Source of the DNA: Bombus terrestris | Lineage: Eukaryota > Arthropoda > Insecta > Hymenoptera > Apidae | Length of the DNA: 64,000 nucleotides | Direction: 5' to 3' | NCBI RefSeq assembly: GCF_910591885.1 | Contig: NC_063274.1 | Coordinates: 7,440,001 to 7,504,000, forward strand | Shown here: positions 50,001 to 61,427 of the stretch, piece after piece | Position numbering within the stretch: the first letter of the stretch is position 1 | How the letters are laid out: every line of letters begins with the position of its first letter | Translations under genes and position numbers: made by a program | The notes under the pieces: generated by a model | The model's database searches: none | What the model was told of the DNA's origin: nothing | The model's input: the letters and a program-made list of their open reading frames with translations, nothing else

Positions 50001-53000
50001 TTGGTAAACCAGCTGATCCGATAAATTGATTGTTTTTAAGAAAATTCAATATTAACAGGATTTACTTTCAATTGCAGATTTAAATTTAAATCCAGTCTAG
50101 AATCAATCACGACTTGCAATCTGGAAGAATGTTGCGTATCACTCTACTCATATTTATGGTAATTTGACAAATATATGTATATTAAAAGTAAAATACTTTA
50201 CTAAAAAAATAACACGATGCTTTATTTTAAATACGCAAAAATGTTATGAATAAGAAAGATCAGTTTGCTTCTTAAACAGTCATATCTCGCCCCAGACTGT
50301 GCTTACTTGAAACATTTACGATATGACAATTAATCAATACCCAAGAAGATTATGATTCATCAGAAACGATAAGGGACAATTCTACACTAAATCACTTTAC
50401 ACTTCCATCGATCGCATCTTTTCACTTCACACCTTCTCTTTCATTCACAAATCACAATAACCTTCACGACTGCACAATCAAGTGACGATTACAACATCGA
50501 GCAGCAACTCCATGTCGAACTCTTTTACACTTTCGAATGTTCAATCCGCCCTCTTAAGGCACAATATTATATATCACAAGAATCTATTAAAAATGAGCAA
50601 AATGACAATTACGAAAGAATAAGAACAACTGTAACTACAATTGAATAGATGTTACAATTGAAACTGTAACGGCGAGAATGACAACAGCGGACACGAATGC
50701 GTAGAGTTTTCTACAAAACGTCTCGCAATAGAACAAGATTAAACGCTGAGCGTTCCACTTTAATTCGCGATCGGCTATCACGCACGCGGCGCTAGTTTCT
50801 TGTCCCGCTCCGTGGCATGGTTAAGTGCTGGCTGCCACTTGTAAACTGTTATGCTCTTTTCACCGGACAGAGAGCGTAGGAAACGGGAGAGTGCAAACGA
50901 ACAGTGTCTTTAGAAGCCCCACCATATAGTACGTGTTACATATGTATATACATGCATACTACTGTATATATATATGCAGACGAAGCGTTTGAGTTTGCTA
51001 CGTTTGTTTCGGGGGAGAATTTCCGCCGACCATCCTACTTCCTATGACCGTGTACTCGAATCGCCCTAACCACATCCCGTGACGATTCTTGTATACGTTA
51101 CTTGTTTTCGATCCTTTCATCGCACTCGGCCGATCCCTTCTCTATGCAAAAACCGCGTTTATCGCGATTGAAGGGCGTAAACTGTTAACTGGTCATGTTA
51201 GGAAACATAGCAACGGAATGGTGCGTAAATGAAAGGAGATAGAAACGTTTCATGAACGGTTCTACTTTTGTAAATGTACCGTTGTATGAAAAATTATTCT
51301 TTTTTATCGAATTTATATATAAAGTTTGAAATTGTTTTTGCTCGTACGTAAATAAATTATGAAGAATTGAGACATAAGATTATGCTCGGAACCCCGGCAT
51401 GACGGAGTTCAACAAATTCAAGTTAGTTAAGACATGTTAGGGCAGAAAGCTTTGATGAAGCAGCTGCTCCAATTATAAGTTTTATGGCCCTTAAAACAAT
51501 ACGAGACAAACAATGCAACATCGTATAGAAGGAAACGTATAGATATAAATTACAAAAATAAATGATGGAAAAAAACATGGCAATTCCAAAATGAATTTAA
51601 ACGATGCACATAATGTAATTTATGCTTTGGAAGCCACGAAATGAAGAAGAAAATACATAATGGAAGAAAGCAACCAGATAATGTTAATAGTTTCCGGTAC
51701 CTTTAGTAATGTCAAGGAAGATTCTCAGGTGTTTTCCAAGTATAATTAGCGTAGGCCAAAATTCTTTTAGATATACTTTTATCAGAGAATACTATAATTT
51801 TCAAATACCTTTCTTTTTCATTTATTTTAAAACCATTTTGTATTTGATTTTTATTCTCTAAAAATTGCCTATAAATTGCTTAAACAAAGTTACAAGAAAT
51901 TTTTAGTGTTTTATATTAAAAACTGATATGATTGAGTAAACACAGATCTATATATTTCTTAAACTAGGAAATTGCTCAAGAAATAATAAAGTGCAACTCA
52001 GTTGAAAAAAATAAGTAAAATGGAGAGTATAAAAATATTAATTTGTCGTTATTGAAGAAACAATAACGCCCAGCATAGATAATAAAACGTTCTAATTGAT
52101 CACGAATAGCGTTGTTCCCGTTGAAATACGCCCGTGATAAATTCGCGTGAAAGTCATAAGGTAATTTTACTCCCTAGACAAACCGGTCTTCGTTTTTTCC
52201 CCCCTTTATGAACTGCATTCTACGTGTACGCGAACATAGGCTGTGTACGCGGTATTATTATTAAACCTAAAGTTAATTCCGTGTTTGGAAAATGTACACG
52301 ATATCACCTTTCAATTCGCGGTATATTAATTCAGACAATGATTTTTTTTTATCTAATAATGCATCGTGATTTATTACAAATAGATTCATTTGTTTGCTAT
52401 ATTATTGGAAAATATGTTTTAATCTCTTCCTTTAAACTGCCAATTTGAACAAAATTTTCTAATGAATCAGAAATATAAAAAGGAACTTAACACGTACTTA
52501 ATTTAATAATCAACTTAAATCTTCATTAACTGATTAAATAAGAATTCCAAGGTAAGAAGAGAAAAAGCAGGGAATTGCTATTAAAAGCGATATTACAGTT
52601 CCTTCAGAACATCTCACAAAACCATCATTTCAATTCATCTTCTCTTCTTCAACGTCACTGTTACATTCCAGAGGGAGAACTGTATGACTCTTCATTCATA
52701 AATTCACTTTCGTCGCAGTGAAACAACGCCATCCTTCTCCTCCATATCGCCTGAGCCGCTAATTAAAGGCCAATTAAATTTATCTGAATTATCGGTTCCC
52801 TGAATACCCCTTCAATGAACAAACGGCACGTTTGGGCCCATCACTTTATTCGTGGCTGATACATCCTTTCCGAGAACGCACGCAAACAACGGCGGAAGTC
52901 TTTAATCTATAATATAACGTGCCCTCCACGAGAAAGGTTTTGCAAAGGAAGAGTTCAAGGCGTATATTGTCCGTGCTCATCTGGCGAAACTCCGGTGTCA

Positions 53001-56000
53001 AGGGCGACAACCATTCCAACCGGAGGATATTAAATTAATTACCGAACCGTGCCTTCCTCTAGCAGCATCATACGTTGTAGTTTATAATTGTTACAAAAAT
53101 TGACATTGCATCATGTTTACGTAACGTTTGTGTTAGAAATTATCCTAGTTACCTACTTTGTATAATAAATGGACCACTCTATAAAATTATAGTATACTAT
53201 GTATTATAATGAGACAGAAATGAGTTTTGCAGTTTCGAGTTTCCAGTGAAAATGAGAAAATTTCTACTGACCGAGAATAAATTGCCTTGAGTCAAATTGG
53301 AAAGATTTTTGCTTACAAATAATTTATTTCCTTTGACCACGAATTTTTATATAAATTTATATTTTCGTGGATGCAACAAAAGAACTAAAATCTAATACAA
53401 AGCCCACATTCTTCTGAAACTTGACTCATTCATTCAGTAATCATGAATTAAGCCTGACTCATTCTTTCATTTAACCGAGGGCTAAGGTCATCTTCTTCCA
53501 ATTAAACACTCTACAACGTATGGTATTCTAAAAAAGAAGTCAGAAACTTGAAACGTACAGTGCTGTATCAAAGAAAATTTTAACAGACATACATCCTGTA
53601 ATAAATGCTTTTTTTAACTGCAAATGATGATGAAAGTAAGATTCAGTACAGAATTAATCTACTGTTACTACATATAAATGTACTAGATATGTATCTTATG
53701 TGACCAACTCATGCAAGTAATTCATGAAACTAGTTATTTCGCTGAAGAGATTGATTAATGCAATTTATTACATTTTTTGATTAATAGTACCAACAACTTT
53801 TAGGAAATTAGGTAGTTCATGTATTTTATCCATGATAGTGGTCCATCGTGTTTTTATTTTTCATTGTTAGGTAACTTTTAGCCAAATTGTAGTGAAAATG
53901 AAAGTCAGTTCACCGTTATTCATAATATATTGCGTCTGCTATTGTATTCGTATTCCTTAATGATAACCAACCAAATATTATATCGACTTTATCTTATTTC
54001 ATAAAAATCATCACTTATTCGATCAACTGAAAATCTTATGAAACCTTCACAAACCACTCGAAGCACCGCTAAAATGAACTCTTAACACAGATCTCAGGGG
54101 CCAATGAACAAGTGTGTAAAATTACATTTCAATCATACCGGTTCTGGACAAATAAAAACCCTCCATCAACCTCATAGTTACCTACTGAATGTTTCATTTC
54201 GTGTTTATTGAGGACAAAGTTTAATAAACGAGCAGAAGCCACAAGAAATAGATTTTGTCATTTTCCAAGTTAGTCGAAATGGTTTGACCGAAACACGATT
54301 TTATATAAAGCACGTGAACATTAAATGTTTGATATTTTTTATTGAATGCCGAAGAATGTGGAAATGATTTTTTCAATGATATGGTTATTATTGTGCATTA
54401 TTTATTCCATGCTATTTGTGAATATATGTGCTTAATTGTAACATGGTATAGGCAATAAAATGGTATTCCCCGAGTTCCGGAATGTATTCTGGAATGGCGG
54501 GAATTTTGTTCGAGATTAACTGAAACTGATGTAGGTTTGTATATATCTACGCATTTAACTTTTTAACGTTTGTACAGAAGTACTGTTAATTTTCTTTTTC
54601 GTATTACGGGATAGTATAAAAGGAAGGAAGAAATTACACCCTTGTGGAATTTACACCCAGTTAAGTTATGTTTGTAATATTAAAAAGTATCATCTAAGAA
54701 AAGATTCTCCATTTAGATACAACTTCAGCAAATTTTTCTCATGGTCAATTAAATAACAAGATGAAAAATGAATATTATATTGTTTAGTAATAATAGTGTG
54801 TTTTTAAAGATAACACTTACCAGTGAGATTATGTGAAGAAAGTGAATCAAGCAGGAAGACCACAGAAGATACACGCTTGACCTACCGAACTGAGATGAGT
54901 AACTAAGATGTTACCGATCCCGAAAGAAAGGAAAAAGGTTCAGAAGAGAAGCAAGGTAACCTATAGATACCTTGTATTTTGTCATTTATTTTTCATATTA
55001 GCGGAACACACGATCAGAATCGGTTGGCGTAAATTTAAGTTGTTGCAAATAGAATGCTGCAAGTCGAACTTGTTTGAAGCCGGAATCCTAGCTGTTCGAA
55101 GTGAAGTGACACAGATCCGAGTGGATCGACGCTGTTTAGAACGGAAGGACACGTGTTCGAGGGGATTGAAAAAAAGTGCTGTACACTTTAGTCTCAAGTG
55201 GAATAGATATGCGGATACGACCGAATCAGAGCGGAAATTTCAATATATACAAACATTGAATTAGCCATGGCGCCTGATGCGATAAGCAAAATATGCTTGA
55301 TTTCTAAATCATCTTTGCTCGACTTCTGTTTACTCAAATCACAGAAATGTGAAGTTGCCTCCTTATTGCAGCAGCCTCTTTAGATACACATTGTACTTTA
55401 CTAACAGAAATATTAACCTAAAGCTTAAACTGAAACGGTATGAGATTAATAAGCGATTAACATAGAGCGATAACAATTGACGATGGAACAAAATATAATA
55501 AATGGTAATTAAATCTTGGTGAAACGACATCTCATACGCAAGAAACCTAACCTTCACGCGGCCGAGTTTGATACACTTAATCGATTCCCTGACAAGTTCT
55601 TATTCTAATAAGAATAACAATACACTTTCCACTTTTATTCGATTCACCGACAAACAAGGATAGACATCTCTCTCCTCCCCTCCTTCTCTCTTTCTCTCAT
55701 TGGCTCTCACTTTTCATCTTTCACCTTCCTTTCGTTCATCATCTAATCAAGAGATCACCTCGCTCAATCGGCGGATAGCTTTTCGCCGCTTTCGTGAAGG
55801 AACTATTCCTGTACACCTAACCTAAACTATCCTCACTCCCCCCCCCCCCCATTCTTCCGTTCTAACGTTGGACGACGAAATAGAAATTTTCTGAAGAATT
55901 TCGCGCGATCGTGTGAAAGGAGAGTTGCGGACTTGTTTAATTAGTTATCTGAAAGTAGAGGAAAACGTGCCGAGAGGGGAAACATTATCTGGGAACCGGG

Positions 56001-59000
56001 TGATCGCGATAATAACGCGCGTGAGAGGATGTGCACCGATGCTTAGTCAGATCTGGTCGAGATATTTAGGTTAACGGCCTCTCTCCTTTCCCTTCCTTCC
56101 TCTTCCCTTACAGCGTGGCTGATCGCAACCATCCATCGACAAAACTGGGTTGATTTTGTCTTATTAAATTGGAACACATTAAATTTTCTTTTTCAAAGTT
56201 TTAAATTAGTATGTGGATATCGAACCTTAAACTTTGTTTGATATTCAATTGTTAGAAATCGTGATAAGGAAGAAACCTGCTATAACGCTATTAGATAACT
56301 ATGTCTGTACATACATCTTTCGTCAGTCTTGTCTATGTTTCTACTACTGTTCGTCTCTGCTATTATTTATTTCTACTACTTTTATGTGCTACTTATATCT
56401 TTCATTATGGGTTTATGTTAACATTTTTCATGTATGTAATTTTGAATAGATGCTATATCCCAATTTAAACTATATTTTATATATATACATATAAAAAATA
56501 GAACATGATTCTAATAATATTCTAAAATTATTATGTTTAACCAGACAGCCTAAAAGCGTAATGTAATTCTCATATGTTCCAGCAACCAGTATATCCCACA
56601 TTCTTAATTTCCCACATTCAAACTAATTGAACTTTCACAAGTAACAAATAAAAGCTAAAAAGTATAAGAAAACGGAAAAGAAGAAAGAAATGAAGAAAAA
56701 GTTAAACAATAGCAAAAACCATTCCAATCGAACAATTCTCCTATTGTTATCCTTTTTAATGGCTGCTTCACTGTAATATTAGGGAAAACATTCGACGTAT
56801 ACATACAAGGTGTATCACGATCGTGATACAGTTCAACGCTACGATGTAATTGTGTTATGTAATATAATGTAACTTAAGAAACTCAGAAGTCAGATAAATA
56901 CGTGCTTGTAAATACGTGCAATATTACTGGTTCTTACTTTTTAAGGTTAAAATCTTTTTCTTAATAATGTAATATTTTAATCAAACAAACTATTACAATA
57001 TACTAATTTATTAAAACTCGAAAAGCAATTTAAGTCAAAATATAATGAGTAAAGTATAATAAATCTCAAATTAAAATATACGAATTTACAACATCTGTTC
57101 TATTACTTATCTATCTTTCACGTGGGTCTTATATATTGTATTACATCCTGTACGTGGACAGTAGTGTATTTTAATGGAACGGGACCCAGAGGAGACTCAC
57201 GTCACCGTAAATCGGTCAGGCAACGAGCTACACGAACGGGCTTTCTCTTCGATAACCCTCGATAACCCTGACTCGACACGCGGGATATTTTGCGCTTGCG
57301 CATCTTCGTCGTCTGCTCGCGTGCGCGTGCACTTCATGTCTCGCGATTCATTGATACTCCACCAACGATTTGTCCCCACGACTATTTTATGGGAAATCGT
57401 TCTTAATTGCACGTCAATGCTTCCACGAGTTGATTTAAGGTATTCGATGTTTAAGAATAGTTTGCGGAGTTTACGGTACATGATAAAATATGGCAATTTA
57501 AGCAAACAGGATGTAATTTAATTGGTTAGAGTGGACAAAATGTGATGTTTTATGTGAGTGGTTTTTTTATGAAACTGAACTTTTATAAAAGTTTAGATTT
57601 TGAAGTCAGTCGAAGCGAACTCACAAAAAGATCTGCCTGATAAATATCGTTTAGCATTTACAAGTTAATACATTATTCATCTGTGTGGTCACTTTTCATT
57701 CGAAGATACAAATCTAAGTAAATCCTAACTTATTCATTTAGATACAGATAGGATTATTTTCTCCCCATTGAGTTTCTAATATATGTATATAAATTTTAAA
57801 GAACTGCAAAAGATAATACGCCAAAGAGGTATAGAATACCTCACTGCTATACCTTTACTACCTTATATTTTTTATATTTTTTCATTATTTTAAAATAACT
57901 AAAACGATTTGCTTACTCAAGACGAATTCCTTCGAAAACTTATTCGATTGAAAATGACATCATAACCCCAACTGATGTAGTATAGTTTCAACATATGATT
58001 TGACTATTACCCCATATATTTTAACGTTGACCGCAATAGTCATTGTCTGTGACCAGCTCCAATCTTTCAGTGACGCTCTAGTAGTCATTGGTAATCAGCA
58101 CCATAGGTATTATTTAAAACAATTTTTAAAACGCTTGAAATAAACATCTATCACCTTCTTTTGAGGTTGCACTCGATATACATACACAGACTTCATCGAA
58201 ACAGAATCATATTCCTAACCTAAAAGATGTAAATTTAAATAACAGTTCCTTTTACCGCGAGTACCAGGTACAATGCAAACTCGGCTTAACTCTTGAGACA
58301 GAGGCATCGAGCCATCGATCAACCACGTCAGAAATAAATTTCGATTTTTCACGGAGTTAGAAAGGGTAAGGGTGTGGAAGGAGGGGGGCAGACGAGGGCT
58401 ACTCGTTTACCGCGCGTTTCATGGGGCTTCCCGTTGATTTAATAAATAATACCGCGTGCTTTCGAAGAAGCTTAGAGGATACGCGTCACTTCGCCTCCTT
58501 ATCCCCGACGATGATCATTCTCATACCATAGAGATTGCATTTGCGCATTCCACGATGCTCGTACGTATATACGATTACAGCGAAAGATGACTGGCGTATT
58601 TTTTGCGGTCGTTGACTCGTTCGAAATACAACGTGTCCGTCATTTAAGCTTCTTTTAAACTACCTTGCGCACTCACACGCGCAGACGCGTCCCTTTATAC
58701 CATCTTACGCGTCAGCAAAGTACAATGTCTTTGTTGTATGCCTCATATATAGTTATGGCTATGGTAGTCTATGCTACTACGCGCTAAATTAATCTTTCAT
58801 AATTGAATACACAGTATAAATTGTATAGTACGAATATTGTGTAGGGATATAAAATTGTCGCGAGATAGAGTGGTTAGAAGTTTTGTATGGTCGAGTAATT
58901 TAGGGATGCATAATGTTTGTAAATCTCATAGTAATTGAAATCTTAGCTACAGTGATTAAAGAAGTTTCCAACACTATCAAACACAACTACACGCTTCGAA

Positions 59001-61427
59001 TTTATAGAAAATCGTGGCTAGGAACTGGGAGATCTTTTCTCAAATATACTCTAATCTCAAAACAGGTCAGTGACCGTCTTTACATTGAAAGCTATTTTTA
59101 ACCGGATATCGGGGCAAAATCGAGAGCAATACGATACGCAATCGATAATTTTAATGTTACGCATCGATGGGCAATTATTATCGATTATAATTCGGTGTCA
59201 TACATATTGATAAGGGCGCAATGGGCCATCTTTTACATACGAATCACCGAGCGTGCACACGACACGCTAACGCGCTGGAATACCAATGAACCATGCATAC
59301 ACAGAATCTCAAAGCAATACACCCGACCTAGAAATTTTAACCTTCATGTCACGAAACGATTCTGCCTTTTAAAAATCACGCAAATTTTTTCATCTGTTTC
59401 GTTTTTCCGTTTCTTAATAACTGATTAAGTAACAAAGTAATTTATTAGATAAAAATTAGATTAACATTTTTATACGAGCAAACTGATGAGATATTTGCAT
59501 GTATAAAAAAATAAAAGTTTTCTAAATACGGTTTTAATTTTTATAATATTCACTGCAAATTGCAAATACTTTCTATAACATACAAGAAATAAAGAATGAT
59601 TCTGATAATTGTAACTCAAATTTGAGATATGAAAAATCCACAGAATACTTTTGACAATTAGTACATAGAGAACACTATGCGAGTCTTAAATAAAATCCAC
59701 ATGGTTTATTTACATTTAACGTTAGTTACCGCGTACGAGCTCCGTTACGTGTATACACCGGGTGAACGAACTTCGAGAATTTGTGGGCCTATTACGTGAA
59801 CCCTTAAATTTCAGTGCCTATTTGTATGCCGAACAGATTTTTCAAGGGCCGAAGCCGTGGTGCGCGGCGTGGTGTCGATGGAACTAAATGATGGGGAAAG
59901 GGGAGGTGTGTCTTACGAATATATGCTCGTTCGACATCGTTAATCGAATCGGTCGTAATTACGTACATCGTAAATTTTAATGATCCTTAATCGGATCGGC
60001 AAGTGGACTGGCTTCTTTTAACGGTGATGTTTTGAGATCCCGCTAAACATCGGGCCAAAAGAAAAAAAATAACATTCTGCAGTTTATGTCCGAGAACAAA
60101 GGCCCTTGAACTCGGTCCTTTCGTAAATAATGCAGAAAATCATTCGGTGGATTTCCGGGAATAAACCTCTTTAAATAGTGGAACTTAAAGAATCAAAATT
60201 ATTATCGTACTCACACTTGGATATTGAACATTCTGTTTTGGTAAATTTTAATACTTTTTAAGTAAATTTTTACTGATGGTACAAATAGAACACCTTATAG
60301 ATATATTGACATCGAGGTCAATAGATATTTCATAATCTACATTATATCAATTTACGATATTTTTATGTTTCAAATTGTTTTATCATCACTTCCATCTGAA
60401 GTTTCCGGTGGTAAATCTCGTCTTCTTTGACGAACGTTTTACGTTTCTCCAAGATCGTGAGGATCAGATGCCGTATCGATATTGGCTCACCACTATGTTC
60501 TTAAGAAACCCGTGCTCATGTTACAGATCATCGATAGCCAGTTATACATTGTTAACTAAATGACCGATTAAAAGACAGTGGCAAGTGATTCTTATAACTT
60601 TCAAACGATGGCCAATATCTCTATCAACGTTATGAACGTTATCATCATCAACAAAACCACCGACTGTGCACAATCATAAATTGCTCGATTTACATAAAAT
60701 CTACGATCTGTGAGAACAAGATACGACATTTTATCAAGCTAATAAAGTAACAAGTAAGTCAAGTAATGAAAGTTTACGAGTGATTTAGTAGCTACTTTGA
60801 TTCAAAAAAGAATGAAAATCACTGCATTTAGATAACAATTTTATTTAATAGGCTTTATCCAATACTGCTACATAAAAAGTGGATGATACATGGATAATTT
60901 ACCTTGTCAATGCTCAATTTTGAATATTAATTTGTATATGAGATATATTTATGAGAGATGTATAAAAAGAGGAACGATAGTTACTGTAGCATAGAACAAT
61001 ATCTAGTATGGTGCCGTAGGAAGAGGAGGTCAACGTTCCAAGATTCCCGGGCGGTTTTAATCGATCCTTATCGGGGCTAGCGGATCACCGTGAACGCGAC
61101 CATTAATCAGATCTTCGTTAAGATCGATATCGATTACAGAGGATCGCTGGTGGATCGGCGACTGGGTTCATGGAAAATAAAAGAAGACTCACCGGCGTGG
61201 CTTGGGTCGCAGTATCTCGTGACCGGAATCGGATATGCAGATACTCAGGCTCAATGGTCCCCCATAGTGTTCTGGAGGCGCACCGGTTTGGACGGTCTGC
61301 TGCTGGGGACTGGATATACCGCCAGAACCGGAAGTACCGGTCAAAAACAGCGGTTGCTGCCCGCAACCATCCATCGTGGCTCGTTCGACGTTCATTGTGC
61401 CTCCCGTTGCTGATTGCACTGGAAGAC
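38086..61427 (-). CDS. ABTB2: Ankyrin-repeat and BTB/POZ protein, ABTB2/BTBD11 family (N-terminus open)
   Basis: Thirteen coding exons in order: 61193-61427, 43581-43785, 43078-43323, 42515-42994, 41448-41778, 40810-41045, 40531-40733, 39679-40413, 39305-39573, 39023-39228, 38649-38942, 38393-38575 and 38086-38292. Together 3830 nt, phases all consistent, at least 1275 aa. The N-terminal 390 residues are Ser/Gln/His-rich, ending in the conserved LPWTHHDVLRVLQ and VSMETIPRLSYLLQRALV. A histone-fold-like segment follows at about 415-480 (PVGRFLRWMSD, HEYAAIYLTAGIENLLEEIL). Ankyrin repeats lie at about 665-880 (NGFTALMIACINSDETAVLA, TPLQAATASGNYEMVALLL). BTB lies at about 1095-1200 (VFYGHKIVLVTSSPRFRNML) and a BACK-like end completes it. 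Human homologues are poorly characterised; roles in ubiquitin ligase adaptor function or neuronal scaffolding are suggestions only. The first intron spans 17.4 kb, and intron 39574-39678 is GC-AG. Orthology to ABTB2 versus BTBD11 is not resolved. Confidence 0.9.
43786..47225 (-). other. Giant first intron of the ABTB2-like gene, proximal part
   Basis: No credible exon between 43.8 and 47.2 kb. GC-richer islands, possible conserved regulatory DNA, occur at about 44.88-45.18 kb and 46.19-46.32 kb; the latter contains GCATGCGCG, an NRF1-like core. An 11-nt G run lies at 44091-44101. A 23-nt motif at 43862-43884 recurs at 27012-27034. Confidence 0.5.
44091..44101 (+). repeat. G11 homopolymer
   Basis: Eleven consecutive G residues in an otherwise AT-rich intron. 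Such runs are rare here and prone to sequencing and replication slippage, so the exact length is uncertain. Confidence 0.8.
47226..47947 (-). CDS. Candidate alternative first coding exon of the ABTB2-like gene
   Basis: A 241-codon minus-strand frame begins at the ATG at 47945-47947 (MKASDDMPLTERRS) and runs to RLRG. Just before its stop lies a donor, GG|GTAAAT, leaving phase 2. That is exactly the phase needed to enter the exon at 43785, where the 61-kb exon also joins. The peptide is unlike the other N-terminus: a cysteine cluster (CNKKDCKCVIC) near residue 20, then a basic segment, then a Glu/Lys/Asp-rich charged half. No known domain is recognised. The open length, far above chance in AT-rich DNA, and the phase match argue for an alternative promoter giving a different N-terminus. 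It could instead be a single-exon nested gene ending at the TAA at 47223. Confidence 0.55.
55838..55850 (+). repeat. C13 homopolymer
   Basis: Thirteen consecutive C residues follow a pyrimidine-rich stretch (55.67-55.84 kb). Exact length is uncertain because long homopolymers are often misread. Confidence 0.8.
56811..56830. repeat. Perfect 20-bp palindrome
   Basis: TGTATCACGATCGTGATACA reads the same on both strands with no spacer. It lies in the large intron of the ABTB2-like gene. It could be a dimeric transcription-factor site or the remnant of a small inverted-repeat element. Confidence 0.7.

Larger units (their letters stand above)
47948..61192 (-). other. Giant first intron of the ABTB2-like gene, distal part
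   Basis: About 13 kb without a supported exon. GC- and CpG-richer islands occur at about 48.80-49.03, 50.70-50.93, 55.75-56.10, 57.17-57.36, 58.35-58.75 and 59.75-60.0 kb. They may be promoters or enhancers; the 48.8 and 50.7 kb islands lie upstream of the alternative first exon. Other marks are a C13 run at 55838-55850, a perfect 20-bp palindrome at 56811-56830, and a tandem decamer at 57250-57269. Confidence 0.5.

Noticed and set aside
54908..55264. 118-codon plus-strand ORF in the giant intron
   Set aside because: No recognisable domain, antisense to the host gene, and poor start and splice context. It is plausibly chance in a slightly GC-richer patch.
55815..55832. CCTAACCTAAAC, resembling insect telomere repeats (TTAGG)n
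   Set aside because: Only about two imperfect units; not a telomeric array.
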